From Tissierellia bacterium (GTDB lineage Bacteria; Bacillota; Clostridia; Tissierellales; Peptoniphilaceae): a DNA stretch of 53,634 nucleotides. Made by a program: the position numbers and the translations under genes. Where the stretch lies: NCBI GenBank assembly GCA_030537815.1, contig JAUNVF010000007.1, forward strand, positions 1 through 53,634, read 5' to 3'. A model generated the notes under the pieces. It made no database searches. It was not told the DNA's origin and worked only from the letters and a program-made list of their open reading frames with translations. Below, piece after piece: positions 25,840 to 35,386 of the stretch (positions are counted from its first letter, which is position 1; each line of letters starts with the position of its first letter).

Positions 25840-27627
25840 ATGAATGGAATGAAAAATAGAAAAAAGAAGGGGCTTAGCAGATGTTTAGAAATCGCTAAGG
25901 ACAAAAGTTTTTTAGTAATTATGTCGGCTGTGCTTTCATCTATATCTGCGATAGCATCATTTATCCCTTTTATAGCGGTGTATTTCATAATTAGATTGAT
26001 TTTATTTTCATATCCCGATTTGCAATCCATCAAATTAAATGAGGTGATGAAATTTGCCTATTTGTCATTGGCCGGGGTGGTATTAAATATAATTTCATAT
26101 TATCTGTCTATTATCTGCTCACATTATGCGGCATTTAATACTGTATATAAATTAAAACTAAAATTTGCAGATCATGTCAGCAAAATCCCTTTGGGCTATC
26201 ATTTAAATATAGGTAGCGGAAGATTGGGAAAGATAATGAATGGAAATATAGATAGCATAGAAGATTTTATAGCTCATCAATTTCCTGACTTAGTAGCAGC
26301 GATTACTGCGCCCATTGTCATGATCATTATTTTAATGACTGTGGATTGGAGATTTGGACTTGTGACTATGCTTGCGATAACCATTGCATTCTTAGTCCAG
26401 TTTTTAAGTTATGGGGGTAAGGAAATGAAAGAAAATATGGGGCGATATCAATCGGCACTCGAAGAAATGAATAGTGCATCTGTTGAATTTGTCAGGGGGA
26501 TCCCCGTATTGAAGGCTTATAATCAAACGGCTAACTCTTTTCAAAATATTAAAAAATCAGTTGAAGATTATACTAAATGGGTCTTGAAATTTTCATTGGG
26601 TTGGAAAAATCGAATGCCTGCTTTTACGACATTGATAAATAATATATATCTTATAATAATTCCATTTGGAATAATTGTAGGGCAAAAAGCATCAGATTTT
26701 AAAAGTTTTTCAATAAATTTTATATTTTATTTGCTATTTGTTCCCTCTGTTGCAGGCGTTTTAAATAAGATACTCTATATATCTGATTTTTTTATAAAAC
26801 TCAATGGAAATGTGGACAGAATAGATGAAATATTGGAAATAAAAGAATTATCTGATATCAAAGAATCAAATGAAATTAAAAATTATGATATAGAATTCGA
26901 TAATGTCAGCTTTTCTTATAATGACGATGACAATTTCGCTTTAGAAGAATTGTCCTTTTACGCTAAAAATAAAGAGATAACGGCGATAGTAGGACCATCA
27001 GGAGGAGGCAAAAGCACTATTGGAAATCTAATATCAAGGTTTTGGGACATTCAATCCGGCAGTATTAAAATAGGAGATATAGATATAAGAGATATAAAAT
27101 ATGAAGATTTGATGGATAAAATCAGCTTTGTATTTCAGGATACATTTTTATTTAAGGATAGTATTTATAAAAATATCAGTTTGGGAAAATCGGATATATC
27201 TATAGATGAAGTCATGGAAGCTGCAAAACTTGCTCAATGTCATGATTTTATACAGAAATTGCCAAAGGGATATGAAAGCGTATATGGAGAATCTGGAATT
27301 CATCTCTCGGGAGGAGAGATACAGAGGATAATAATAGCCAGGGCAATACTTAAAAACTCGCCGATTATAATACTCGATGAAGCGACTGCTTTTAGCGATC
27401 CCGAGAATGAATACCTGATCCAGAAAGCATTCCAGTCTCTAGTCAGAAATAAAACTGTTATCATGATTGCTCATCGGCTATCGACCATAAAAAAAGCTGA
27501 TAAAATCATTGTTATGGAAAAAGGAAGACTTGTGGAAGAGGGAAATCATGATTATTTAATCGCAAAGGGCGGATTGTATAAGAAGATGTGGGATCATTAC
27601 ACGACTGCAATCGAATGGAAATTATAG
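25840..27627 (+). CDS. ABC transporter, exporter fold, half 1 (YbtP/IrtA-like)
   Basis: This 595-residue half-transporter has an N-terminal six-helix domain (about 1-310) and a C-terminal ATPase: Walker A GPSGGGKST (from residue 385), Q-loop VFQDTFLF, signature LSGGEIQR, and Walker B with LDEATAFSDPENE. DEATAFxDPENE is characteristic of the YbtPQ/IrtAB group, which import iron-siderophores despite the exporter fold. GAAAGGA precedes the ATG. It pairs with the next gene. Confidence 0.85.
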   Translation: MNGMKNRKKKGLSRCLEIAKDKSFLVIMSAVLSSISAIASFIPFIAVYFIIRLILFSYPDLQSIKLNEVMKFAYLSLAGVVLNIISYYLSIICSHYAAFNTVYKLKLKFADHVSKIPLGYHLNIGSGRLGKIMNGNIDSIEDFIAHQFPDLVAAITAPIVMIIILMTVDWRFGLVTMLAITIAFLVQFLSYGGKEMKENMGRYQSALEEMNSASVEFVRGIPVLKAYNQTANSFQNIKKSVEDYTKWVLKFSLGWKNRMPAFTTLINNIYLIIIPFGIIVGQKASDFKSFSINFIFYLLFVPSVAGVLNKILYISDFFIKLNGNVDRIDEILEIKELSDIKESNEIKNYDIEFDNVSFSYNDDDNFALEELSFYAKNKEITAIVGPSGGGKSTIGNLISRFWDIQSGSIKIGDIDIRDIKYEDLMDKISFVFQDTFLFKDSIYKNISLGKSDISIDEVMEAAKLAQCHDFIQKLPKGYESVYGESGIHLSGGEIQRIIIARAILKNSPIIILDEATAFSDPENEYLIQKAFQSLVRNKTVIMIAHRLSTIKKADKIIVMEKGRLVEEGNHDYLIAKGGLYKKMWDHYTTAIEWKL

Positions 27628-27636
27628 GGGGAGCAT

Positions 27637-29385
27637 ATGAAAAGATTAAGGGATTATTTATTTATATCCGATGACGGCTATAAAAATTTAAAGAAAGCTA
27701 TATTTGCCTGCACAATTACAAATATGGCACTCTTCCTACCTTTTATTATAACTACTCTCTTCTTTGGAGAATTGATTAGAGGATTTATCGGGATAGGTTT
27801 GGATTGGAATAAGATGTGGATTATATGGGGATTTGGTATGATTTCTGCTCTATTGGTATTCCTATCTGCGAGAAATGATTATGAGAAAACTTATATCAGT
27901 TCATATAAGGAATCTAAAAGAACTAGATTTAAGATAGCTGAGCATTTGATATCTTTGCCCATGAGCTTTTTTAACGAAAAAGATCTTTCCGATTTGACGA
28001 GTAATATGATGTCTGATTGCTCGGCTTTGGAATCCATGTTGAGTTCGACAATTCCACCTTTAATAGCGAATTTTATATCTGTATTTTTGACTTGTATTAT
28101 TCTAGCTTTTTTTGAATGGAGATTGGCGGTTTTGATTTTTATTACAATACCTATATCATTCATAATCGTGATGATGAGCAAGAAAAACCAAAAAAAAATA
28201 TTTGAAGAGCATCGAGATTCTAAATTGGAGCTGTATTCTAAGATACAGGAATATCTAGACGGAATAAAGGTCATAAAATCTTATGGATTAGGTGGAAAAG
28301 AATTTAAAAAACTGGATGAAGCTCTGATCTATATGAAGAAGATGTCGATAAAAGTCGAACTGATAGTCGGCGTATTCATGTCAAGTGCCAGTATTATTTT
28401 ACAGGCCGGAATAGGAATTACGATTTATTTTGGAACTAAATTGCTTTTGAAAGGCGAGATAGATTTATTGACTTTACTGATCTTTCTTTTGATTTCGACT
28501 AGGATATATGGTCCCTTCCTTGCGATTCTATCCCAATTGTATAATCTATTAAATCTTGATGTCGTGACTGAAAGGATGAATCAACTTCTATCAGCTCCGA
28601 TCATGTCGGGCGATATAAAAGAAATCAAAGATTTAAATATAAAAGCAGAGCATATAAGCTTTTCTTATAATGATGGATACCCCGTCATTCAAGATATTTC
28701 TTTTGAAATAAATGAGGGAAAGGTATTTGCTTTTGTAGGCCCATCAGGGTCGGGCAAAAGTACTCTCATGAAATTAATAGCCAGATTTTGGGATACAGAT
28801 GATGGAGAGATTTATTTAGGGGATAAGAATATTAAAGAATTAGAACAGTCAGAAATCATGAAGAATATGTCTATAGTATTTCAGGATATAATCTTATTTA
28901 ATGATACTATTTTTAATAATATTAAAATAGGAAACTCTGAAGCGAGTAGGGAGGATATTATTCGTGCGGCTAAATTAGCTCAATGTGAGGAGTTTATTAA
29001 TAGATTGCCTAATAAGTATGAAACTTTACTCGGTGAAAATGGCAGCACTTTATCAGGAGGAGAAAGACAAAGAATATCAATAGCAAGGTCTATTCTTAAA
29101 GATGCACCCATAATATTATTGGACGAAGCTACTTCATCTTTAGATCCAGAGAACGAAGTGCTGGTGCAAAGAGCCATTTCAGAATTGACAAAGAATAAGA
29201 GGGTTATAGTGATAGCGCATAAGCTAAATACGATTGAAGAAGCTGATAAAATTTTGGTTTTAAATCATGGCAGAATCGTTGAAGAAGGAAGACATGATGA
29301 ATTAATGGAAAGAAATGGTTTATATAGAAAGATGTACTCTCTTCAGAGGGAGAGTATGAATTATAATATCACAAGTATCGATTAA
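27637..29385 (+). CDS. ABC transporter, exporter fold, half 2 (YbtQ/IrtB-like)
   Basis: This 582-residue partner of the preceding half-transporter has six N-terminal helices and a C-terminal ATPase: Walker A GPSGSGKST (from residue 368), VFQDIILF, LSGGERQRISIAR, and LDEATSSLDPENE. It starts nine bases after the first half behind AGGGGGAG, so the two are made together as a heterodimer. Gene order AraC, ECF T, A, S, then two ABC halves suggests a single metal-chelate or heme-type uptake unit, though drug export cannot be excluded. Confidence 0.85.
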   Translation: MKRLRDYLFISDDGYKNLKKAIFACTITNMALFLPFIITTLFFGELIRGFIGIGLDWNKMWIIWGFGMISALLVFLSARNDYEKTYISSYKESKRTRFKIAEHLISLPMSFFNEKDLSDLTSNMMSDCSALESMLSSTIPPLIANFISVFLTCIILAFFEWRLAVLIFITIPISFIIVMMSKKNQKKIFEEHRDSKLELYSKIQEYLDGIKVIKSYGLGGKEFKKLDEALIYMKKMSIKVELIVGVFMSSASIILQAGIGITIYFGTKLLLKGEIDLLTLLIFLLISTRIYGPFLAILSQLYNLLNLDVVTERMNQLLSAPIMSGDIKEIKDLNIKAEHISFSYNDGYPVIQDISFEINEGKVFAFVGPSGSGKSTLMKLIARFWDTDDGEIYLGDKNIKELEQSEIMKNMSIVFQDIILFNDTIFNNIKIGNSEASREDIIRAAKLAQCEEFINRLPNKYETLLGENGSTLSGGERQRISIARSILKDAPIILLDEATSSLDPENEVLVQRAISELTKNKRVIVIAHKLNTIEEADKILVLNHGRIVEEGRHDELMERNGLYRKMYSLQRESMNYNITSID

Positions 29386-29429
29386 TTTATAAAAAGAAAT
29401 CTTTCGAATAGGTAAATTAGAATTATTAT

Positions 29430-29488
29430 AAATCACTCCTTAATGATATAATCATATGAGTATGATAAATATATTTAAGGAGTGATTT
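29430..29488 (+). promoter_or_regulatory. 14-bp inverted repeat that includes the deoD ribosome binding site
   Basis: AAATCACTCCTTAA (29430-29443) is the exact reverse complement of TTAAGGAGTGATTT (29475-29488). The right arm contains the deoD Shine-Dalgarno AAGGAGTGAT, ending one base before the ATG. A TATAAT (29447-29452) lies in the loop, without a good -35. RNA read through from the upstream ABC genes could fold and hide the site; RNA started in the loop could not. Confidence 0.65.
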
Positions 29489-29489
29489 T

Positions 29490-30188
29490 ATGTCAACACC
29501 ACATAATAAAGCAAAAAAGGGAGATATTGCTGAGAAAATACTTTTGCCGGGAGATCCTCTTAGAGCAAAATTTATAGCCGATAATTTTTTAGAGGATGCG
29601 GTACAATTTAATGCGGTCAGAAATATGTTTGGATATACAGGTTATTATAAGGGTGAAAAAGTTTCTGTCATGGGGACCGGAATGGGAATCCCATCTATTG
29701 GAATTTACTCTTATGAATTGATAAATAAATATGGAGTTAAAAAACTAATAAGAGTCGGTTCATGTGGAGCATATGCGGAAGAATTAGATTTATTTGATAT
29801 AGTCATCGCACAAGCTGCTTCGACCGATTCCAATTATGCTTACCAATACGATCTACCGGGAATTTATTCGGCGACATCTTCTTGGAAACTCTTATCAAAG
29901 GCTGCCAGCATATGTGAAAAAAAGGGCCAGAGATATTATGTGGGCAATATTTTGACTTCGGATATTTTTTACGATAATAATCCTGAAATTTGGAAGAAAT
30001 GGGCTGCAATGGGAATCCTCGCAGTCGAGATGGAGAGTTATGCATTATTTTGCAATGCTGCGAAGGCAGGGGTCGATGCATTGACGATACTTACTGTGTC
30101 AGATTCATTAGTTCATCACAAGGAGACGACCACCGAGCAGAGGGAGAAGAGTTTCACGAAAATGATGGAGATAGCTCTTGAGATTTAA
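29490..30188 (+). CDS. deoD: Purine nucleoside phosphorylase (DeoD type)
   Basis: This 232-residue protein matches hexameric DeoD: MSTPHNKAKKGDIAEKILLPGDPLRAKFI, TGMGIPSIGIYSYEL for phosphate and ribose, VEMESYALF for the ribose hydroxyls, and VSDSLVHHKETT with the catalytic-type aspartate. It cleaves purine (deoxy)nucleosides with phosphate to the base and (deoxy)ribose-1-phosphate. It overlaps the next gene by 11 bp, which encodes the matching nucleoside-binding lipoprotein, so uptake and cleavage are linked. Confidence 0.95.
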   Translation: MSTPHNKAKKGDIAEKILLPGDPLRAKFIADNFLEDAVQFNAVRNMFGYTGYYKGEKVSVMGTGMGIPSIGIYSYELINKYGVKKLIRVGSCGAYAEELDLFDIVIAQAASTDSNYAYQYDLPGIYSATSSWKLLSKAASICEKKGQRYYVGNILTSDIFYDNNPEIWKKWAAMGILAVEMESYALFCNAAKAGVDALTILTVSDSLVHHKETTTEQREKSFTKMMEIALEI

Positions 30189-31308
30189 AAAGGATATAAT
30201 TGAGATAATAAAATTTACATCTGTCATAATTCTAATATCAATATTATTTTCGGCTTGCGCCAAAGATTTGGAACCAGTTCAAGAAGATAATGAAGTTTTG
30301 AGAATCGCACATCTCGTCAACGGTTTTCTCGGTGATAAATCTTTTCACGATTCTGCCGAGAGAGGATTTTCAAATTTAAAGCGGGAACTTGGAGATGGTT
30401 TTTATTACAAGACTGTCGAGATGACTAATGATACTACAAGACATTTGCCGACATTATACGAGTATGCCGAGTCGAGAGAATGGGATATTATAGTAGTCGG
30501 GACTTGGCAGATGGTCGATAATCTTATTGAGGTTGCAAATGAATATCCGGATCAAAAATTTATAATATATGATGATCAATTAAATTATGAAAATGGAGGA
30601 TTTAAAAATGTTTACTCCGTTAAATTCAAGCAAAATGAGGGTTCATTTTTAGCGGGATATCTGGCAGCAAAACTATCTGAGAAAGAGGATGATCCAAAGA
30701 TAGACCCGAATAATTGCAAGATAGGTTTTTTAGGTGGAATGTCGACTCCGGTAATAAATGATTTCCTAGTTGGATATATTGAAGGAGCTAAGTATGCTAA
30801 TCCGGAAGCGGAGGTAATAGTTTCTTATATAGGAGATTTTTTCGATGCTCCAAAGGGAAAGTCATTAGCCTTAGTTCAATATCTGAATTTAGGGGTGGAT
30901 ATAGGATTTAATGTAGCTTCGCTTGCAGGCATAGGACAAATAGATGCTGCTTATGAAGCTGATAAATATGCTATAGGAGTAGATTCAGATCAAGCTGAAC
31001 TTGTTGGAGAACCGAGGGCTTCCAATATACCAACATCGATGCTGAAAAATGTCGATAAAGCTATGGAGAGGGCAATTAAACTCCATATGAATGGCGAATT
31101 GAAATATGGAGATGTAGAAATTCTAGGATTAAAAGACGAAGCTGTGGGCCTTGTTAAAAATAGAAATTATGAGAAGATAGTACCTGAAGATATTAAAAAA
31201 AGTATCGACGAGGTGGAAGAAAAGTTGATATCAGGAGAAATAAAGGTAGGCACTGCTTTTGGCAAGACATCTCAAGAAATAGATGAGCTGATAGAATCAG
31301 CAAAATAA
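30178..31308 (+). CDS. BMP-family lipoprotein, nucleoside-binding component of ABC importer
   Basis: This 376-residue protein starts at TTG 30178 inside deoD with GGAG upstream. It has a lipoprotein signal, hydrophobic run then FSAC with Cys27 as lipid anchor. The mature part is of the BMP/PnrA type (IAHLVNGFLGDKSFHDSAERGF, then FIIYDDQLN, FKQNEGSFLAGYLAAKLS, IGFLGGMSTPV, AIGVDSDQAE). The family captures purine nucleosides outside the membrane for an ABC importer, here probably the ATPase and two permeases at 32929-36243. Confidence 0.92.
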   Translation: MRFKKDIIEIIKFTSVIILISILFSACAKDLEPVQEDNEVLRIAHLVNGFLGDKSFHDSAERGFSNLKRELGDGFYYKTVEMTNDTTRHLPTLYEYAESREWDIIVVGTWQMVDNLIEVANEYPDQKFIIYDDQLNYENGGFKNVYSVKFKQNEGSFLAGYLAAKLSEKEDDPKIDPNNCKIGFLGGMSTPVINDFLVGYIEGAKYANPEAEVIVSYIGDFFDAPKGKSLALVQYLNLGVDIGFNVASLAGIGQIDAAYEADKYAIGVDSDQAELVGEPRASNIPTSMLKNVDKAMERAIKLHMNGELKYGDVEILGLKDEAVGLVKNRNYEKIVPEDIKKSIDEVEEKLISGEIKVGTAFGKTSQEIDELIESAK

Positions 31309-31327
31309 AATATCAACTAAAGAAAAG

Positions 31328-31365
31328 GCTGTTTGAGATTTCCAATTAAAATCTCAAACAGCTTT
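31328..31365. terminator. Bidirectional terminator between converging genes
   Basis: GCTGTTTGAGATTT (31328-31341) pairs with AAATCTCAAACAGC (31349-31362), 14 perfect pairs. TTTATTT follows on the plus strand, and an A-rich flank lies on the other side, so it can serve both the lipoprotein gene and pncB. Confidence 0.85.
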
Positions 31366-31367
31366 AT

Positions 31368-32813
31368 TTATGAATTCTCTTCCAGCATCTTATCTTTTAT
31401 CGTCCAAAGATCTAGACTCAAGTCCACTATATATTTATGCGGAAATTCAAATCTCTTTACTTCATCCCACATTGAATCGACTTCTCTTTTGCAGAATGAT
31501 TTAATATCGTCGAGTTCTGGGAGGTCGTAAATCAGATTGCCTTTATCAAAAACTTTTACCATTAGTTTTTCAGAGTAGAAGTCATTGATCTTCTTTCTCT
31601 TCCATGTGTGTATGGGATGAAAGATTTCCAGTTCTTTGCTGTCATCTATCTCTTCGTCATGCAATGTTATAAGATCCGCCTCGGCTTTACCGGTATTTCT
31701 GTCGTATATCCTGTAGACATTTTTAAAACCCGGGGTTGTAATTTTTTCTATATTTTCACTAATCTTGATTTTTGGAATTATCTTTCCATCTTGTTCTATG
31801 GCTACTAATTTATAAACTCCTCCAAATACGGGGGAAGATTTAGATGTTATGAGCCTCTCTCCTACTCCAAATGCATCCAGCTCGGAGCCCTGCAATAGCA
31901 TATCCCTTATCTTATATTCGTCTAATGAACTGGAAGCGACTATCGGACAATCTTCATAGCCGGCCTCATCCAATAATTTTCTGGCATTTTTAGAAAGATA
32001 TGCTATATCGCCACTGTCTAGTCTTATTCCTTTTGGCCTTTTTCCCAATGGTTTTAATATCTCGTCAAATGTCTTAATTGCATTTGGAACTCCTGATTTC
32101 AATGTATTATAAGTATCTACGAGTAGTACACAGTCATTTGGAAAGACTCTCGCATATGCTTTAAAAGCTTCGATTTCGGTAGGGAATAGCTGCACCCATG
32201 AATGTGCCATCGTACCCAATGCGGGAACTCCGAAATCTCTATCGGCCATCGTATTTGCAGTTCCGACGACACCTCCGATATAAGCGGCTCTGGCTCCGTA
32301 ATTAGCAGCATCTGCTCCCTGAGCTCTCCTCGAGCCGAATTCCATAACAGTTCTTCCTTGTGATGCACGCACTATTCTATTTGCTTTAGTTGCTATGAGG
32401 CTTTGATGATTTATCAGCAGAAGTAGCATCGTCTCTATCATCTGAGCTTGCACTACAGGGCCTCTGACAATAACCATCGGCTCTCCGGGGAATACAACTC
32501 TTCCTTCCGGCATTGCCCAAATATCACAGCAAAATTCAAAATCTTCCAGAAATTTTATGAATTTTGAAGAAAAGATCGATTTCGTATTGAAATAATCTAT
32601 ATCTTCTTTTGTGAATTTTAGATTTTGTATATATTCAATCGCCTGTTCTAGGCCTGCAGCTATTGCAAATCCACCATTATCGGGAACGGTTCTAAAATAA
32701 AGTTCAAAATATGCTATGAGATCTTGCATATCGTTTTCCAGATAACCATTCGCCATCGTGAATTCGTAAAAATCAGCGAGCATGGTTAAATTTCTATCGT
32801 CTCTCCAGTTCAT
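31368..32813 (-). CDS. pncB: Nicotinate phosphoribosyltransferase
   Basis: This 481-residue enzyme turns nicotinate and PRPP (with ATP) into nicotinate mononucleotide in NAD salvage. It begins NWRDDRNLTMLADFYEFTMANGY, and has the family motifs MEFGSRRAQGADAANYGARAAYIGG and IRLDSGDIAYLSKNARKLLD. AAAAGGAGAG precedes the ATG. It is transcribed against the nucleoside transporter genes and separates the binding protein from its ATPase and permeases. Confidence 0.95.
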   Translation of the reverse strand: MNWRDDRNLTMLADFYEFTMANGYLENDMQDLIAYFELYFRTVPDNGGFAIAAGLEQAIEYIQNLKFTKEDIDYFNTKSIFSSKFIKFLEDFEFCCDIWAMPEGRVVFPGEPMVIVRGPVVQAQMIETMLLLLINHQSLIATKANRIVRASQGRTVMEFGSRRAQGADAANYGARAAYIGGVVGTANTMADRDFGVPALGTMAHSWVQLFPTEIEAFKAYARVFPNDCVLLVDTYNTLKSGVPNAIKTFDEILKPLGKRPKGIRLDSGDIAYLSKNARKLLDEAGYEDCPIVASSSLDEYKIRDMLLQGSELDAFGVGERLITSKSSPVFGGVYKLVAIEQDGKIIPKIKISENIEKITTPGFKNVYRIYDRNTGKAEADLITLHDEEIDDSKELEIFHPIHTWKRKKINDFYSEKLMVKVFDKGNLIYDLPELDDIKSFCKREVDSMWDEVKRFEFPHKYIVDLSLDLWTIKDKMLEENS

Positions 32814-32928
32814 TGCTCTCTCCTTTTAAAGATTAAATTATAAATTGATTATATCATATATTCAAAAGGATTATACCGGTAGACTATAAAATGGCAGTAT
32901 GGTATATTTATAAAAATAGGAGAATATA

Positions 32929-34374
32929 ATGAAAAGAGATAAGATTAAAATCGAAATGATCGGAATAAATAAGAGATACGGCGATGTCATTGCAAATAAA
33001 GATATTGATTTTAATTTGTACGAGGGAGAGATAAGGGCGATAATAGGAGAAAATGGAGCTGGAAAATCTACTCTTATGAGGATTCTTTCCGGAATGGAGA
33101 GGCCCGATTCCGGAGAAATAAGGATAGATGAAATTCAATTAAATTTAAATCAGTTTTCCGAATTTAAAAAAATAGCTTATTCAAAACAGGACTTTGAATT
33201 AATCGATGAATTTAAAGTTTATGAGAATATCGCCCTCGGATGTGAAAAGAAAAAGCTTTTCATATATGATAGAAAGAAGACGATAGATGAAGTCGAAGAG
33301 CTTATAGCTGATTATTCCTTTGATATATCGGCGAAATCAGATGCAATAGATCTCAGCATATCTCAAAGACAGATTGTCGCATTACTCAAATTTTTGTATT
33401 CCAAAAAAGAGATAATCATATTTGATGAGCCGGGTTCAATATTGGGAAATGAGGCCAATCATTTTTTTAAAATCCTTAAAAGCTTAGCAGATCTTGGTAA
33501 GACGATAATAATAATCACGCATAATTATAAAGAAATAGAGAAAATTGCAGACAGAGTATCGATCATGAGCAGAGGTGGTTTAAAGACATTCGACAATAAT
33601 CCGGAAGATCAGGTTTTAAGAGATTTATTGACAGAGGATTGCACAGATAAATTTAAAATGGAAAATTCAGAGTCTAAAAAAAGATTAAGCATTAAATTTA
33701 GAAATAAAATATTTGAAATTGGAAATGAAGTTCTTGGTATTGCTGAGATAGGTGGGAAATTTAGCGATTGCTTAATAGACTATATTTTAGGAATAAAAAA
33801 GTCGGATGATTTTGTAATTAAATTTGACGGGACAGACATTTCTAGGATTGATTCCTATGAGAGATTGAAATTTGGAATATCTTATATCCCAAAGGAGCGT
33901 ATGACAAGGGGGATTTCCAGAGGATTGACAGTAAGAGAAAATCTGATTAAACCAAATGGGAAATTTGAAGGCATTTTTTTAAATCAGTCAATAATTGATG
34001 AATACTGTGATAAACTAAAGGCGGAATTTAATATTGAATATGAAAGTCTAGATGAAGATATCTATAATTTATCGGGCGGAAATATTCAGAAAGTAATTAT
34101 AGCGAGAGAAATTTCAAATAATCCCAAATTAGTTATAGCAGATAATCCGACGAGAGGTCTCGATAAATTTTCTGCAATAAATTTTTTTGAAAGAGTCAAA
34201 GATATGAGAAAAAATACATCATTTATTTATATTAGCAGCAATCCTGATGAGCTGATTGGTATTTCTGATCGGATTGCAATTATATCATCGGGAATTTTGG
34301 TTGATATCGTTGAAAATAAGGGAATAAATGCAATGTATATTTTTGAGAAGATGATGAGAGGGCGAGATGGATAG
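32929..34374 (+). CDS. Nucleoside ABC importer, double ATPase subunit (YufO/NupA type)
   Basis: This 481-residue protein has two ABC ATPase halves. Half one has Walker A GENGAGKST (40-48) and Walker B IIIFDEP, but its signature reads LSISQRQ instead of LSGGQ-like. Half two has no intact Walker A (GIAEIGGKFSD), yet a good signature LSGGNIQK and ADNPTRGLD. A degenerate second Walker A is normal in this RbsA/YufO group; the weak first signature is less usual. It powers uptake through the two following permeases, with which it overlaps. AGGAG precedes the ATG. Confidence 0.88.
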   Translation: MKRDKIKIEMIGINKRYGDVIANKDIDFNLYEGEIRAIIGENGAGKSTLMRILSGMERPDSGEIRIDEIQLNLNQFSEFKKIAYSKQDFELIDEFKVYENIALGCEKKKLFIYDRKKTIDEVEELIADYSFDISAKSDAIDLSISQRQIVALLKFLYSKKEIIIFDEPGSILGNEANHFFKILKSLADLGKTIIIITHNYKEIEKIADRVSIMSRGGLKTFDNNPEDQVLRDLLTEDCTDKFKMENSESKKRLSIKFRNKIFEIGNEVLGIAEIGGKFSDCLIDYILGIKKSDDFVIKFDGTDISRIDSYERLKFGISYIPKERMTRGISRGLTVRENLIKPNGKFEGIFLNQSIIDEYCDKLKAEFNIEYESLDEDIYNLSGGNIQKVIIAREISNNPKLVIADNPTRGLDKFSAINFFERVKDMRKNTSFIYISSNPDELIGISDRIAIISSGILVDIVENKGINAMYIFEKMMRGRDG

Positions 34375-35386
34375 AATTAGCATTAAAAATTATTTAAAAA
34401 TGATCGCTTTAATCTTCTTGATCATATTTCTATTTTGTTTTTTTACAGATGAAAACTATATTTCATTTATTTATTTTATCAAAGGACCTTTAATGAATGT
34501 CGGGGCAATTAAAGAGCTGCTTTTGATATTCACTCCACTTTGTATAATGGGACTTTCGCTGACCATGATATTTACGGTGGGAAAAATTAATTTGTCTTCA
34601 GAACCCTCATTTATTATAGGTGGGCTTGTGGCGGCTATAATATCTGTAAAATTCAAGTTGAATCCCATAATACACCCTCTTGTTGCGATATTGTCAGCGG
34701 TTATTGCAGGGGCATTTGTAACGGGACTTTGTGCATATTTTGATGAAAAGCTTGGTCTCAATATAATAATTACTTCGCTTATGATAAATTATATAGTTTT
34801 TTACATTTCTAGATATTATCTCTTATATTATTTTAGAGACGGTGCTGAAACTATGGTGGCTTCAGGATTGATAAGGGAGAGCGCTAGACTGCCTAGATTT
34901 TATTTTGGCGATATTTCTGTCTTAATAGCCATATTATCTGCTTTTGCTTTGTATATATTCTTGAGAAAGACAAATTTGGGTTTTAAAATAAGATTGACGG
35001 GAGCAAATCCCGTATATGCAAAATACAAGGGAATAGAAATAGGATATCATTCTCTGTTGGCACAATGTATTGCCGGAGCTTTATCGGGTTTATCTGGAGC
35101 TTTATATTTATTGTCAGGATTTAAGAGATTCGATTGGCTCAATATGCCGGGATTTGGATTAGATGCTGTTTTGATTTCCCTTCTAGCCGGACTCAACCCA
35201 GCCTATATGCCTATATCCGCTTTTGTAATAGCATATATAAGAACGGGTAGCAATATATTGTCGAGAAATTCAAATATGAGTCCCGATATCGCTTTGGTAA
35301 TGGAAGCCATTTTGATTATTTTTATATTGAGAATCAATTTAAAGAGCGGGAAAATTCCAAGCATAGATATGAGGAATAAGATATGA
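34367..35386 (+). CDS. Nucleoside ABC importer permease 1 (BPD_transp_2 family)
   Basis: This 339-residue polytopic membrane protein has about ten helices and the family's conserved cytoplasmic loop, LRKTNLGFKIRLTGANPVYAKYKGI, followed by SGALYLLSGFKRF. Its start lies inside the ATPase gene and its stop overlaps the second permease, so all three are co-translated. It forms half of the membrane pore for purine nucleosides. Confidence 0.9.
   Translation: MDRISIKNYLKMIALIFLIIFLFCFFTDENYISFIYFIKGPLMNVGAIKELLLIFTPLCIMGLSLTMIFTVGKINLSSEPSFIIGGLVAAIISVKFKLNPIIHPLVAILSAVIAGAFVTGLCAYFDEKLGLNIIITSLMINYIVFYISRYYLLYYFRDGAETMVASGLIRESARLPRFYFGDISVLIAILSAFALYIFLRKTNLGFKIRLTGANPVYAKYKGIEIGYHSLLAQCIAGALSGLSGALYLLSGFKRFDWLNMPGFGLDAVLISLLAGLNPAYMPISAFVIAYIRTGSNILSRNSNMSPDIALVMEAILIIFILRINLKSGKIPSIDMRNKI

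Noticed and set aside
29990-30181. Plus-strand short open frame inside deoD.
   Set aside because: It lies in another frame of a well-conserved gene and has no independent support.
31333-31530. Plus-strand short frame starting in the bidirectional terminator.
   Set aside because: It is antisense to the end of pncB and starts inside the hairpin.
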